Shown in pieces: positions 42,034 through 50,832 of a stretch of DNA of 64,000 bases. The position numbers and the translations under genes were made by a program. The stretch is from Nocardiopsis potens DSM 45234 (GTDB lineage Bacteria; Actinomycetota; Actinomycetes; Streptosporangiales; Streptosporangiaceae). Each line of letters opens with the position of its first letter. Positions within the stretch are counted from its first letter, which is position 1. The notes beneath the pieces are model-generated. The model searched no databases. It saw nothing but the letters and a program-made list of their open reading frames with translations, and had not been told where the DNA came from. The stretch covers positions 142,755-206,754 of the forward strand of contig NZ_ANBB01000027.1 of NCBI RefSeq assembly GCF_000341105.1, written 5' to 3'.

Positions 42034-42043
42034 AGCGCCTGCG

Positions 42044-42049
42044 ATTCTA
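42044..42049 (-). promoter_or_regulatory. -10 element TAGAAT of the erm leader transcript
   Basis: TAGAAT on the minus strand, 10 bases before the leader ATG. No good -35 is present, suggesting activator dependence (for example by a WhiB7-type factor, inference). Confidence 0.5.
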
Positions 42050-42312
42050 GCGCCGATGCGGCGGGGACGGGGCCCATCGCGCGGATTCCCCGCAGGTGCG
42101 CGCGGGTCCGCCTCTCGGGCGTGCTCTCGCGTGCTCTGCGGAGAGCGGCGGCCCTCCCCTTCGCCGGTGCGCGCGGGCCCGCCCGGTCCGGGCTCCTTCG
42201 GCCGAAGGGCGCGGACGCCGCCCGGCCCCGGCCGGCGTCCGCGCCGCCGCGCGGTGCGCGGTGCGCGGGGTTCGGAGACCGGGCCCCGGGCCGCGGCCGG
42301 CGCGCCCCGGGG

Positions 42313-43068
42313 TCAGTGCGGGGAGGGGGCCCCGGCCTCTGGGGAGTACTCCACGCCCAGGTCCCGGCAGAGGGTCCGCAGCTGCCCCTCGAAGACCGGG
42401 TCCAGGTCGGTGCAGGCGAAGTCCAGCTGCCCCAGCGCCTCCATGACCAGCAGGCCGTACAGCCGGATCCAGCATTCGAGGAAGACGTGCACGGCCTCGG
42501 GCGGCAGCAGGCCGCCGATCCGCTCGGAGTACCCGGTGAGCTGGCGGCGCAGGGCCTCGGGGTGCTCCCGCAGCGGAGGGACGGGGAAGGGGGCGTCGCG
42601 CCAGATCTCGGCGATCAGGTCGAGGAAGACCTGGCCGAAGCCCTCGGCGGCCGTGTCGATGGGGGAGCCGGGCGAGCGGCGGTCCTGCTCCGGGGCGGGG
42701 CCGGCGAACACCCAGCGGAACTCGGCGGGGTGCGCCACCGCCCAGGAGCGCATGGCGCGGCAGGAGGCCAGCAGCCGGTCCGCGGCGGGTCGGCCGGCCA
42801 GGGCGTCCCGGGCGGACCGCATCGCCTCGGTGAGCTCGGCGTAGAAGTCGGCGGTGACCGCTTCCAGCAGCGCGTCGTGGCCGTCGTAGTAGCGGTACAG
42901 GGCGGGGCCGCTCATCCCCATCTGGCGGGCGACGGCGTTGACCGTGACGGCCGCGGCGCCGCGTTCGGTGAGCAGGGCGCGCGCCGTAGCCCGGATCTCC
43001 TCCCGGGTGGCCCGGCGGACCCGCTCGCGGCGCCCGGATCCGTTCTCTCCGCTGGTCGCAGGGGGCAT
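42313..43068 (-). CDS. TetR/AcrR-family regulator
   Basis: 251 residues. N-terminal TetR helix-turn-helix: REEIRATARALLTERGAAAV, TVNAVARQMGMSGPALYRYYDGHDALLEAVTADFY (about 22-77). The C-terminal ligand domain (WAVAHPAEFRWVFAGPAP; FLECWIRLYGLLVMEALGQL) is of the TetR_C WHG type. Divergent from the siderophore-interacting protein gene with a perfect GTTAGAG-C-CTCTAAC palindrome between, so it very likely represses that gene and itself. Confidence 0.9.
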   Translation of the reverse strand: MPPATSGENGSGRRERVRRATREEIRATARALLTERGAAAVTVNAVARQMGMSGPALYRYYDGHDALLEAVTADFYAELTEAMRSARDALAGRPAADRLLASCRAMRSWAVAHPAEFRWVFAGPAPEQDRRSPGSPIDTAAEGFGQVFLDLIAEIWRDAPFPVPPLREHPEALRRQLTGYSERIGGLLPPEAVHVFLECWIRLYGLLVMEALGQLDFACTDLDPVFEGQLRTLCRDLGVEYSPEAGAPSPH

Positions 43069-43135
43069 CGCTGCGGTTCTCCGTCTTCCGTCGGCGGTCC
43101 TGGGTCGCGGTACGAGGATAGAGGGTCTAGATTGC

Positions 43136-43150
43136 GTTAGAGCCTCTAAC
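43136..43150. promoter_or_regulatory. TetR operator GTTAGAGCCTCTAAC
   Basis: Perfect 7-1-7 inverted repeat immediately upstream of the TAAAAT -10 element for the siderophore-interacting gene; similar half-sites (AGAGGGTCTAGA, ATCTCTAATC) flank it. Confidence 0.7.
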
Positions 43151-43156
43151 TAAAAT
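43151..43156 (+). promoter_or_regulatory. -10 element TAAAAT
   Basis: TAAAAT directly abuts the TetR operator and lies 32 bases before the ATG at 43189. The -35 region is weak. Confidence 0.55.
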
Positions 43157-43188
43157 GAGGATCTCTAATCGACGATGGAGGAGAACCG

Positions 43189-43962
43189 ATGAGCACGCAG
43201 CGCACCCCCGCGCGCAACCCCCTGGCGCGGGTCTTCGCCGAGCACTTCGCCGAGGGCGAGGTGGCCGGGGTCGAACGGGTCGCCCCGACGATGCTGCGGA
43301 TCCGCATCGCCTCGCCGGAGCTGGACCGGCTCTCCTGGGAGCCCGGACAGCACGTGCGGATCCAGATCAACGACCCGCTCTCGCTGTACGGGATCGTGCG
43401 CCCGAAGGAGACGCTGCGCACCTACACCGTCTGGGAGTTCTCCGCGGCGGACCGCTCCTTCGACGTCCTGGTCCACCTCTACGCGCCCGAGGGGGAGGGC
43501 GGGATCGGCCTGGCCTGGGCGCGGGAGGCCGCAGTGGGCGACCGGGTGGTCTTCTGGGGGCCGCGCGGCGACTTCGCGGTGCGGCCGGAGGCCGCGCACC
43601 ACCTGTTCGTCGGGGAGGAGACGGCGACCGCCGCCTTCTGGCCGATGGTGCGCGCCCTCGGCGGCGGAGCCGAGGTCCGCGCCGTGCTGGAGAGCGAGAG
43701 CGAGGAGGACGAGCCGCCGTTCCCGGCCGGGCGCCCCGCGGTCCGGGTGCACCGGAGAGGGGAGCCGGCGGCCCGCTCGCGCACCCTGGTGGACGGACTG
43801 GCCGGCCTCGACCTGCCGGAGACCCCCGGGGCGGCCTACGTGGCGGGGGAGGCCCGTACCTGCCAGATGGTCCGCGACCACCTGGTCTCGGTCCGCGGCT
43901 GGCCTCGGGAGGACATCCGCACGGTGCCGTTCTGGACCCCGGGCAAGCGCGGGCTGCACTGA
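43189..43962 (+). CDS. Siderophore-interacting protein (FAD-dependent ferric reductase)
   Basis: 257 residues. FAD-binding barrel: PTMLRIRIASPELDRLSWEP, GQHVRIQI and KETLRTYTVWEF (RxYTxR-type FAD motif variant), then GIGLAWAREAAVGDRVVFWGPRG and a C-terminal NAD(P)H-reductase SIP domain (HHLFVGEETATAAFWPMV; AAYVAGEARTCQMVRDHLV; RGWPREDIRTVPFWTPGKRG). Such cytoplasmic enzymes release iron from ferric siderophores. GGAGGAG ribosome site. Controlled by the divergent TetR regulator rather than an obvious iron box. Confidence 0.9.
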   Translation: MSTQRTPARNPLARVFAEHFAEGEVAGVERVAPTMLRIRIASPELDRLSWEPGQHVRIQINDPLSLYGIVRPKETLRTYTVWEFSAADRSFDVLVHLYAPEGEGGIGLAWAREAAVGDRVVFWGPRGDFAVRPEAAHHLFVGEETATAAFWPMVRALGGGAEVRAVLESESEEDEPPFPAGRPAVRVHRRGEPAARSRTLVDGLAGLDLPETPGAAYVAGEARTCQMVRDHLVSVRGWPREDIRTVPFWTPGKRGLH

Positions 43963-43980
43963 CGCGAGCCCGGGATGTGC

Positions 43981-44012
43981 GCGGCGGACCGCAAGGCGCT
44001 GCGGTCCGCCGC
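43981..44012. terminator. 12-bp-stem hairpin after the siderophore-interacting gene
   Basis: Arms 43981-43992 and 44001-44012 (GCGGCGGACCGC and its complement) with an 8-base loop, starting 18 bases after the stop codon. Confidence 0.7.
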
Positions 44013-44034
44013 CGCATCAGGAGGGAAAAGGGGA

Positions 44035-44135
44035 GAAGTTCGATTTATGAATCTACACGGTAAAGGTCGCGATTTCTAACCCTCTCAAGGAAAAGAAGCA
44101 CACAGAGCAAGCACGGAAAGAGGGAATAACGACCG
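44035..44135. other. AT-rich island between convergent genes
   Basis: About 100 bases with a base composition quite unlike the rest of the window (runs such as GATTTATGAATC, GATTTCTAACC, AAGGAAAAGAAGC). No gene, promoter pair or hairpin was identified. It might be a remnant of foreign DNA or a protein-binding or integration scar. Confidence 0.5.
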
Positions 44136-44145
44136 GCCCCGACCC

Positions 44146-45096
44146 TCAGTCGGCCAGGCCGCCGGCGAAGGGCATCGTCCGCCACTGCTCGACGGCCGGC
44201 CCCACGAACTCCACCAGCGCGGGCAGCTGCGGTTCGAGGGCGAGGAGGGCGATGGCCCGGATCATCCCCACCGCGTTCACGAAGCCCAGGACGCCCCCGT
44301 CCAGCGGGCGCAAGCCGTTGCGCCGCGCGCCCCGGTCGTAGGCGGCCTCCAGGTCCGGGCCGAGGCCGGCCAGGTCCCACTCGACCGGGCCCAGGGTGAC
44401 CAGCTCGAAGTCGGAGTAGAGGTCGCCCTCCGTCCCGAGGTGGATGTTGGCGGGCGGGGAGTCGCCGTGCACGGGCTGGACCCCGATCCCCGGGAACCTC
44501 TCCTCGAACGCCGCGCGCGAGCGGACGAGCGGCTCCAGCACCCGCCACTCGCGGTGCGCGCGGTCCAGGTCGGCCCGGGCGATGAGGTCGGGGCGCCGCT
44601 CCAGCAGGGCGAGGTGCTCGGTGACGAACCGGGGCTCGGCCGCGGAGAGGAACGACAGCTCGCCCGGGTAGCCGCGCATCGCGGCGTGCAGGTCGGCGAC
44701 GCTCTCGGCGTTCGCCGCGTAGTCGGGCTCCCGGTCCGGGTCCTCCTCGGTGAACCGCCAGAACGTCACGGAGAACCCGCCGTGCCGCACGGGCTTCGGG
44801 GGCACGAGGGGGCTGGGCGGGATCACCGGGGTCCCCTGGGCGGCGAGCCACCGGGTCACGTCCAGTTCCGCCTGCTGGCGGCGGGCCAGGGAACCGGGGT
44901 CCTCGCTCTCCGGCAGCACGACGGGGATCCGGGCCACGACCGGTGCCGGCGCCAGGTGGACGACGACGGAGAAGACATCGTGCAGCACCCGGGCATCGGT
45001 CACGGTGAGGCCGAGATCGCGCCCCGTCTGCACGGCGGCGTCGACGGCGGCGGAGGTGCGGCGGGCGATCCGTTCCGGTGTCATGGAGGTGCTCAT
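44146..45096 (-). CDS. Aminoglycoside phosphotransferase-family protein
   Basis: 316 residues from MSTSMTPERIARR; GGAGGATCG precedes the ATG. APH-fold: DVFSVVVHLAPAPVVARIPV in the N-lobe, LDVTRWLAAQGTPVIPPSPL, then the catalytic loop VQPVHGDSPPANIH (HGD-x4-N) and metal-binding DFELVTLGPVEWDLAGLGPD. The kinase-like fold is intact, but DFELV replaces the usual IDW(G/D). Phosphorylation of a small hydroxyl compound is likely; the substrate is unknown. The 62-bp palindrome P2 lies 39 bases upstream. Confidence 0.8.
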   Translation of the reverse strand: MSTSMTPERIARRTSAAVDAAVQTGRDLGLTVTDARVLHDVFSVVVHLAPAPVVARIPVVLPESEDPGSLARRQQAELDVTRWLAAQGTPVIPPSPLVPPKPVRHGGFSVTFWRFTEEDPDREPDYAANAESVADLHAAMRGYPGELSFLSAAEPRFVTEHLALLERRPDLIARADLDRAHREWRVLEPLVRSRAAFEERFPGIGVQPVHGDSPPANIHLGTEGDLYSDFELVTLGPVEWDLAGLGPDLEAAYDRGARRNGLRPLDGGVLGFVNAVGMIRAIALLALEPQLPALVEFVGPAVEQWRTMPFAGGLAD

Positions 45097-45134
45097 GGCG
45101 CGATCCTCCCACGCCGGAGCGGCCGTCCCGGGGC

Positions 45135-45196
45135 GATGATCTTGACGTTGCGGGCCTATCAACGCGCGTTGATAGGCCCGCAACGTCAAGATCATC
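45135..45196. repeat. 62-bp perfectly palindromic element P2
   Basis: All 31 base pairs are complementary around the centre CGCGCG. The outer 19 bases, GATGATCTTGACGTTGCGG, are identical to P1; the next bases GCC/GGC and TATCAA/TTGATA differ from P1 but remain paired. Same total length as P1. It lies between two minus-strand genes (downstream of the ThiD/PdxK gene). Confidence 0.9.
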
Positions 45197-45264
45197 GGAG
45201 AGGTAAGGGCGGCGGTCGGGGCGGGACGGGCCCGGTCGCCCCGCCCCCGATCCGGTCCCGCCGA

Positions 45265-46065
45265 TCAGCCCTGCGGGGCGATGGGGACCACCGACGCGAA
45301 GGGGGCGTGGGTGGTCAGCCGCCGGGAGATGCCCTCGCGGACCATCCGCTTGGCGGTGGCGGCGGCCTCGCCCACCTCGGCGCCCTTGGCCAGCTCGGCG
45401 GTGATCGCGGCGGCGAAGGTGCAGCCCGCGCCGCTCACCCGCTCCCGGCCGATCTTGGGGGCGCGCAGCACGGTGGTGTTCTCGCCGTCGAAGTGGACGT
45501 CGACCGCGTCGGGGCCGGGCAGCTCGGTGCCGCCCTTGGCGATCACGTGCCGCGGGCCCAGGGCGTGGATCCGCCGTGCCGCCTCCACCAGGTCGTCCTC
45601 GGTGTCGATGCGCTCCATCCCGGCGAGGGTGCGCGCCTCGAAGTGGTTGGGGGTGATCACCGTGGCCAGCGGCAGGATCTGCGAGGTCAGGGCCTTGTCG
45701 GTGTCCAGGGCCGCGCCGGGCTCCTGCCCCTTGCAGATCAGGACCGGGTCCAGCACCACGTGCCGCCAGGTCCGGGCGCTCAGGGCCTTGGCGACCACGT
45801 CGATGGTGTCGGGGGTGCCGAGCATGCCGATCTTGACGGTGTCGAGGTCGTGGCAGGAGGTGGCGGCCTCGATCTGGTCGGCGATGACGGACGGGTCGAC
45901 CGGGACGAACCGGTGCGCCCAGCCGTTGCCGGGGTCGAAGGAGACGATGCAGGTGATCGTCCCCATCCCGTAGACGCCGAGTTCCTGGAAGGCCTTGAGG
46001 TCGGCTTGGATCCCGGCGCCGCCGGTGGCCTCTGACCCTGCGATCACGTACGCGCGGTTGGTCAT
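45265..46065 (-). CDS. ThiD/PdxK-type hydroxymethylpyrimidine/pyridoxine kinase
   Basis: 266 residues of the ribokinase-like ThiD family: YVIAGSEATGGAGIQADLKA, FQELGVYGMGTITCIVSF, KIGMLGTPDTIDVVAKAL, VLDPVLICKGQ, TPNHFEARTLAG and GAGCTFAAAITAELAKG (anion hole with Cys variant). The GSEATGGAGIQADL start with a V-Y-G-M loop is typical of Gram-positive enzymes that act as pyridoxine kinase as well as on hydroxymethylpyrimidine, so the exact vitamin (B1 or B6) is uncertain. No thiamine genes are adjacent; no TPP riboswitch seen upstream. Confidence 0.88.
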   Translation of the reverse strand: MTNRAYVIAGSEATGGAGIQADLKAFQELGVYGMGTITCIVSFDPGNGWAHRFVPVDPSVIADQIEAATSCHDLDTVKIGMLGTPDTIDVVAKALSARTWRHVVLDPVLICKGQEPGAALDTDKALTSQILPLATVITPNHFEARTLAGMERIDTEDDLVEAARRIHALGPRHVIAKGGTELPGPDAVDVHFDGENTTVLRAPKIGRERVSGAGCTFAAAITAELAKGAEVGEAAATAKRMVREGISRRLTTHAPFASVVPIAPQG

Positions 46066-46310
46066 CGGACACCAACCTTCCTATGCATGTGTTCCGTTGC
46101 CCGTCCCGGGAGCCGCCGCGGGCTCTCCGAGCTGTGGACATTGCATCACAGACCGGGAGGAGTCCGGCCCGCGGGCCGCCCGGGGAGGGGCCGCGGTGGC
46201 CGCTCCTTGAAGTTCCGCTGGGGTCGCCGAGGAGCCGGGGCGGGAAGACCGGTTGCCGACGGGCGCGCGGTCCGGCGCCGCGCGGATCCCGACGCGACGG
46301 AGGTGGAGCG

Positions 46311-47351
46311 ATGCGTGCCGTGCAGTACCTGGAGGTCGGCCGGGCCCCTGAGGTGGTGGACGTGCCGGTCCCCGAGCCGGGGCCGGGGGAGCTGCTGCTC
46401 AGGGTGACGGCGGCGGGGGTGTGCCACTCCGACCTGGCGGTGATGGGGATGGCCGCCGAGGAGCTGCGGTTCCCGCTGCCGCTGACGCTGGGGCACGAGG
46501 CCGCGGGCGTGGTGGAGGCGGTCGGGCCGGGGGTCGCCTCGGTGGCGGTGGGCGAGGCGGTGCTGGTGTACGGGCCGTGGGGGTGCGGCCGGTGCCGGGA
46601 GTGCTCGCTGGGGCTGGAGAACTACTGCGCCCGCGCCGACGAGCTGGGCATCTTCCCGCCGGGGCTGGGGCGGCCGGGGGCGCTGGCCGAGTACATGGTG
46701 GTCGACGACGCGCGGCACGTGGTCCCGCTGGGGGACCTGGACCCGGTGCGGACGGTCCCGCTGACCGACGCCGGGCTGACCCCCTACCACGTGATCCGGC
46801 GCTCGGCGGAGCGGCTGTACCCGGGCAGCACGGCGGTGGTCATCGGCGTGGGCGGACTGGGGCACGTGGCGGTGCAGCTGCTGCGGGCGGTGACCGGCGC
46901 GGAGGTGGTGGCGCTGGACGTGCGGGAGGAGAGCCTGGAGCTGGCGAAGAGGAGCGGCGCGCACCACGTGCTCCGCTCCGACGAGGGCGCGGTGCGTGAG
47001 GTGCGCGCGCTGACCGGCGGCGCCGGGGCGCAGGCGGTGCTCGACTTCGTGGGCGCCCAGCCGACGGTGGAGCTGGGCGCGCGGATGCTGGCCAAGGACG
47101 CCGGTCTGGACGTGGTGGGCATCGGCGGCGGGGCGCTGCCTGTGGGCTTCGGCGCGGTGCCGTACGGGACGAGCGTGCGGACCACCTACTGGGGCGGCCG
47201 CTCGGAGCTGCTGGAGCTGGTGGACCTGGCCCGGCAGGGCGCGGTGGGGGTGCACGTGGAGCGCTACCCGCTGGAGCGCGGGCCGGAGGTGTACGAGCGG
47301 ATGAAGGCGGGCCTGATCCAGGGCCGTGCGGTGGTGGTCCCGGCCGGCTGA
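46311..47351 (+). CDS. Zinc-dependent alcohol dehydrogenase
   Basis: 346 residues. Catalytic zinc site Cys38 (GVCHSD) and His62-Glu63 (LGHEAAG), structural zinc in GCGRCRECSLGLENYC, and NAD(P) site TAVVIGVGGLGHVAVQLLRA. The YGPWGCGRC and GLTPYHVI segments are typical of aryl/alkyl-alcohol dehydrogenases of the MDR superfamily. GGTGGAGCG precedes the ATG. Next gene on the same strand is xylulokinase, 378 bp later; a shared sugar-alcohol role is possible but unproven. Confidence 0.88.
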   Translation: MRAVQYLEVGRAPEVVDVPVPEPGPGELLLRVTAAGVCHSDLAVMGMAAEELRFPLPLTLGHEAAGVVEAVGPGVASVAVGEAVLVYGPWGCGRCRECSLGLENYCARADELGIFPPGLGRPGALAEYMVVDDARHVVPLGDLDPVRTVPLTDAGLTPYHVIRRSAERLYPGSTAVVIGVGGLGHVAVQLLRAVTGAEVVALDVREESLELAKRSGAHHVLRSDEGAVREVRALTGGAGAQAVLDFVGAQPTVELGARMLAKDAGLDVVGIGGGALPVGFGAVPYGTSVRTTYWGGRSELLELVDLARQGAVGVHVERYPLERGPEVYERMKAGLIQGRAVVVPAG

Positions 47352-47729
47352 GCGGCCGGGGGAGTCCGCGGGGCGGGCCTCGGCCGCGGGCAGAGGGGGC
47401 GGGCGGAGGGGGCGGGCGGAGACGGAGGCGGGGCGGGGGCGCGGCGGTGTGTCGCGCGGCGGGTCGAGGCCGTGCCGGAGGGCGGCGGCACGGGTCCGCC
47501 GGTCGGCGGCGCGGCCGCAGGCGGGGGAGCGGGGGAGACGCGCTCCCCGCTGGAGGCGGCCGGGGCGGCGATGAGGCTCCGGGGGCGGCGTCGCCGGCGG
47601 CCCAGGCTGGGCGTTCCGGGCGGGTGTTGACCGGGGTCGTACGGGGTGGGAAGACTGGCCCGCGGTGGGCGGTGTGTCCGGTCGGCCCCCCTGCCCCCTC
47701 GTTCTCCGGTTTCCCCTCGGGAGGTTCCC
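47352..47729. other. Intergenic region before xylulokinase
   Basis: 378 bases, purine-rich and highly GC-rich, with no conserved frame. TTGACCGG at about 47627 could be a -35 for xylB, but the -10 is unclear. Nothing else recognised. Confidence 0.45.
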
Positions 47730-49133
47730 ATGCGGCTTGTTGCGGGTGTCGACTCCTCGACCCAGTCGACCAAGATCGTCGTGCGCCGGGCGGAGGACGG
47801 TGTGCTGGTGCGCAGTGCGCGGGCGCCGCACCCGGAGGGGGTCGAGGTCGATCCGGAGGCGTGGTGGCGTGCGCTGGAGGAGGCGGCCTCGGGCGGGCTG
47901 ATGGACGGGGTGGAGGCGGTCGCGGTCGCCGCCCAGCAGCACGGGATGGTCGCGCTGGACGAGTCGGGGAAGGTGGTGCGGCCGGCGCTGCTGTGGAACG
48001 ACACGCGCTCGGCGGGGGCCGCCGCCGACCTGGTGGCGGAGCTGGGCGGGCCCGAGGCGTGGGTGCGCGCGGTGGGCAGCGTGCCGGTGGGCAGCTTCAC
48101 CGTGTCCAAGCTGCGGTGGCTGGCCGAGCACGAGCCGGCGGCGGCGGAGCGGACGGCGTCGGTGGTGCTGCCGCACGACTGGCTGACGTGGCGGCTGACC
48201 GGGGGCGCGGAGCCGGTGACCGACCGGGGTGACGCCTCGGGGACGGGGTACTACTCGGCGGCGGACGGCGCCTACCGGCGGGACTTGCTGCGGGCGGCGT
48301 TCGGCCGGGAGGCCGGGGTGCCGCGGGTGGCGGCGCCGGGGGAGGCGCTGGAGTGCGCTCCGGGCGGGGCGTGGCCGGATCTGCGGGTGGCGGGCGTGGG
48401 CACCGGCGACAACATGGGGGCGGCGCTGGGGCTGGGGATCGGCCCGGGCGACGTGGTGGTGTCGGTGGGCACGTCGGGGACGGCGTTCGCGTCGGTGGGG
48501 GCGCCGGTGGCCGACCCGGGCGGGGCGGTGGCGGGGTTCGCCGACGCGGCCGGGGGGTTCCTGCCGCTGGTGTGCACGCTGAACGCGGCGCGGGTGCTGG
48601 ACGCGGGGGCGTCGGCGCTGGGGGTGGGGCAGGAGGAGTTCGACCGGTTGGCGCTGTCGGCGCCGGCGGGGGCCGAGGGGCTGGTGCTCCTGCCGTATCT
48701 GGAGGGGGAGCGCACCCCGAACCTGCCGGAGGCGCGGGGGCGGCTGGACGGCGTCGCGGTGGGCAACCTGACGCCGGCCAACCTGGCGCGGGCGTTCACG
48801 GAGGGGATGCTGTGCGGGCTGGCGGACGCGGTGGACGCGCTGGCGGCCAACGGGGTGCCAGTGGAGCGGGTGCTGCTGATCGGCGGGGGCGCGCGCTCGG
48901 AGGCGGTGCGCTCGATCGCGCCGCAGGTGTTCGGCCGCCCGGTGGCGGTGCCGGCGGAGAGCCAGTACGTGGCGGACGGGGCGGCGCTGCAGGCGGCGTG
49001 GGCGCTGTCGGGTGCGGCGGAGCCGCCGGTGTGGGGCGCAGCGGGCGGCGCCGAGGTCCGCACGGGGGAGCCGGTGCCGTGGGTACGCGAACGCTACGCC
49101 GAGGTCCGGGCAGGCCTGGAGGGTTCGGCTTAA
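47730..49133 (+). CDS. xylB: Xylulokinase
   Basis: 467 residues of the FGGY kinase family: [18 protein letters not shown] (phosphate loop 1), [54 protein letters not shown] (FGGY signature) and [24 protein letters not shown] near the end. It phosphorylates D-xylulose. The aldose 1-epimerase that would act in the same pathway lies downstream, separated by repeat C. GGAGGTTCCC supplies the ribosome site. Confidence 0.92.
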   Translation: MRLVAGVDSSTQSTKIVVRRAEDGVLVRSARAPHPEGVEVDPEAWWRALEEAASGGLMDGVEAVAVAAQQHGMVALDESGKVVRPALLWNDTRSAGAAADLVAELGGPEAWVRAVGSVPVGSFTVSKLRWLAEHEPAAAERTASVVLPHDWLTWRLTGGAEPVTDRGDASGTGYYSAADGAYRRDLLRAAFGREAGVPRVAAPGEALECAPGGAWPDLRVAGVGTGDNMGAALGLGIGPGDVVVSVGTSGTAFASVGAPVADPGGAVAGFADAAGGFLPLVCTLNAARVLDAGASALGVGQEEFDRLALSAPAGAEGLVLLPYLEGERTPNLPEARGRLDGVAVGNLTPANLARAFTEGMLCGLADAVDALAANGVPVERVLLIGGGARSEAVRSIAPQVFGRPVAVPAESQYVADGAALQAAWALSGAAEPPVWGAAGGAEVRTGEPVPWVRERYAEVRAGLEGSA

Positions 49134-49164
49134 CGCCCGAGCCGTCGCCGGGCCCCGCTTCCCT

Positions 49165-50735
49165 GCCTTGACCGCCCCACGGGGCCGGGGTCCAGACGGG
49201 CGGCGAGGGCGGGAGGGAGGCGTGCCGGCCGGCCGGTCGGGTGCGGCGCTTCGCGGAGCGAGGGTTCAAGCGGACGGCGACGGTGGAGGTGGGGGCGGGG
49301 CGGAGGTGGCCGCCCGGGCGCGGCACCCCACGGAGTACAGGTTCAAGCGGGCGGCGAGGGCGGGGAGGGGGACCGGCCGGTCGGTCGGGCGCGGCACCCC
49401 ACGGAGCGAAGGTCAAGACGAGTGGCGACGGCAACGGTAGGGCCGGGGCGAAGGTGTTCGCCCGAGTGCGGCGCCCCACGGGGCGGAGGTTCAAGCGGGC
49501 GGCGACGGCGGGAGGGGGACCGGCTGGTCGGTCGGGCGCGGCACCCCACGGGGTGACGGCTCAAGCGGGCGGCGACGGCACAGGCAGGGACGGGGCCAAG
49601 GCGGTCGCCCGGGCGCGGCACCCCACGGAGCGAAGGTCAAGACGGGGGGCGACGGCAACGGTAGGGACGGGGCGCAGGCGTCGCCCGAGTGCGGCGCCTC
49701 ACGGGGCGAAGGTTCAAGCGGGCGGCGAAGGCGGGAAGGGGTGAGCGCCGCGTTCACCGGCCCGGCGCGGCGCGTGCTCCCGGCGGGAGGGGCGGCGCCC
49801 CGGCGAAGGTGGGGGTGGGCCCGCCTGCCCAGGCCCGCCAGGGGACCTTATCCCTATATGCCCGGTTCGCGGCGAGGGGCGGGCGCAGGCGGGGGCGCCC
49901 TGCGCACCGCGAGAGCACCCCGATTACATCTACCAGCGAGTAGCAAGCCCCCAGGCCCCCACCACCCCCTCGCCGATCACCCAGAGTGGCCAAGGCGGGT
50001 CCTCCCCGCAGGGCAAATACGACATCTCGCCCCCGCGCCGCCCCTGCCCGGGTTCCGGCCCCCTGCATCCCGGCCTTCCGGGCGGCTCGAACCCCCGAAC
50101 ACCGGCCCGAACGGCCCCAATCGGGCCGCCAAGGGGCCGATCCGGGCCGGGATGCGCGCCCGGGAATCACCGGGGTGCTCTCGCGGTGCGCAGGGCACCC
50201 CACCCAACCATCACCCTGCGTATTCACCCAGGTCAGGGAGGTGCGGTGGTTTCCCGGCAGCCGGCCCCGGCGCCCGAGGCGACGCGGGCACGGCCACCCC
50301 GCCACCTGCCCCCCACCCCTGCCGCCCCGTCCCGCTCTGCCGCACCCGACCGACCAGCCGGCACGCCCTCCCGCCCTCGCCGCCCGCTTGAACCCCCGCC
50401 CCGCGAGACGCCGCACCCGGGCGACCGCCCCCGCCCCGCCCCTACCGCTGCCGTCGCCGCCGGCATGAACCCTCACCCCGTGGGGCGCCGCGCCCGACCG
50501 ACCGGCCGGCACGCCCTCCCGCCCTTGCCACCCGCTTGAACCCCCGCCCCATGGGCGCCGAACTCGACCGACCGGCCGGTCCCCTCCTCGCCGTCGCTGC
50601 CTGCTTGAGCCTGCACTCTGCGGGGCGCCGCGCCCGACCGACCAGCCGGTCCCCTGCCCGCCTTCGCCGCCTGCTTGAACCCCCGCCCTGCGAGACGCCG
50701 TGCCCGGGCGCGGCGCCCCCGTCCTCCTTCCCCCC
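49165..50735. repeat. Long intergenic repeat C (inverted orientation)
   Basis: Boundaries approximate. Opposite orientation to A, B and D, judged from the core. The left arm holds eight units with anchors (T)CAAGCGGG/(T)CAAGACGG at 49191, 49266, 49343, 49413, 49491, 49561, 49637 and 49714; spacing is 75, 77, 70, 78, 70, 76 and 77 bp, so two unit lengths (about 70 and 76-78) are mixed. The right arm (about 50370-50710) has five reversed units. The core 49898-50195 is bounded by a perfect 25-bp inverted repeat. It lies between xylB and galM. No conserved coding frame. Confidence 0.88.
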
Positions 50736-50832
50736 TCCCCCCTGCGGTGATCTTGGAGGTGCGGTCGTCGGCAGGGGTAGGGTTTCGGGCGCCCGGCGCC
50801 GGTCGGGTCGGTTGTGGGAGGGGTGGTCATCG

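Noticed and set aside
49160..50740. CRISPR array (regular repeats)
   Set aside because: Spacing is regular (70-78 bp), but the intervening sequence is itself repeated and degenerate, arms are inverted around a core, and no cas genes are nearby.
50746..50764. A terminal repeat at the right end of copy C (GGTGATCTTGGAGGTGCGG)
   Set aside because: It resembles the terminal motif but points outward instead of inward and has several mismatches; probably coincidence.
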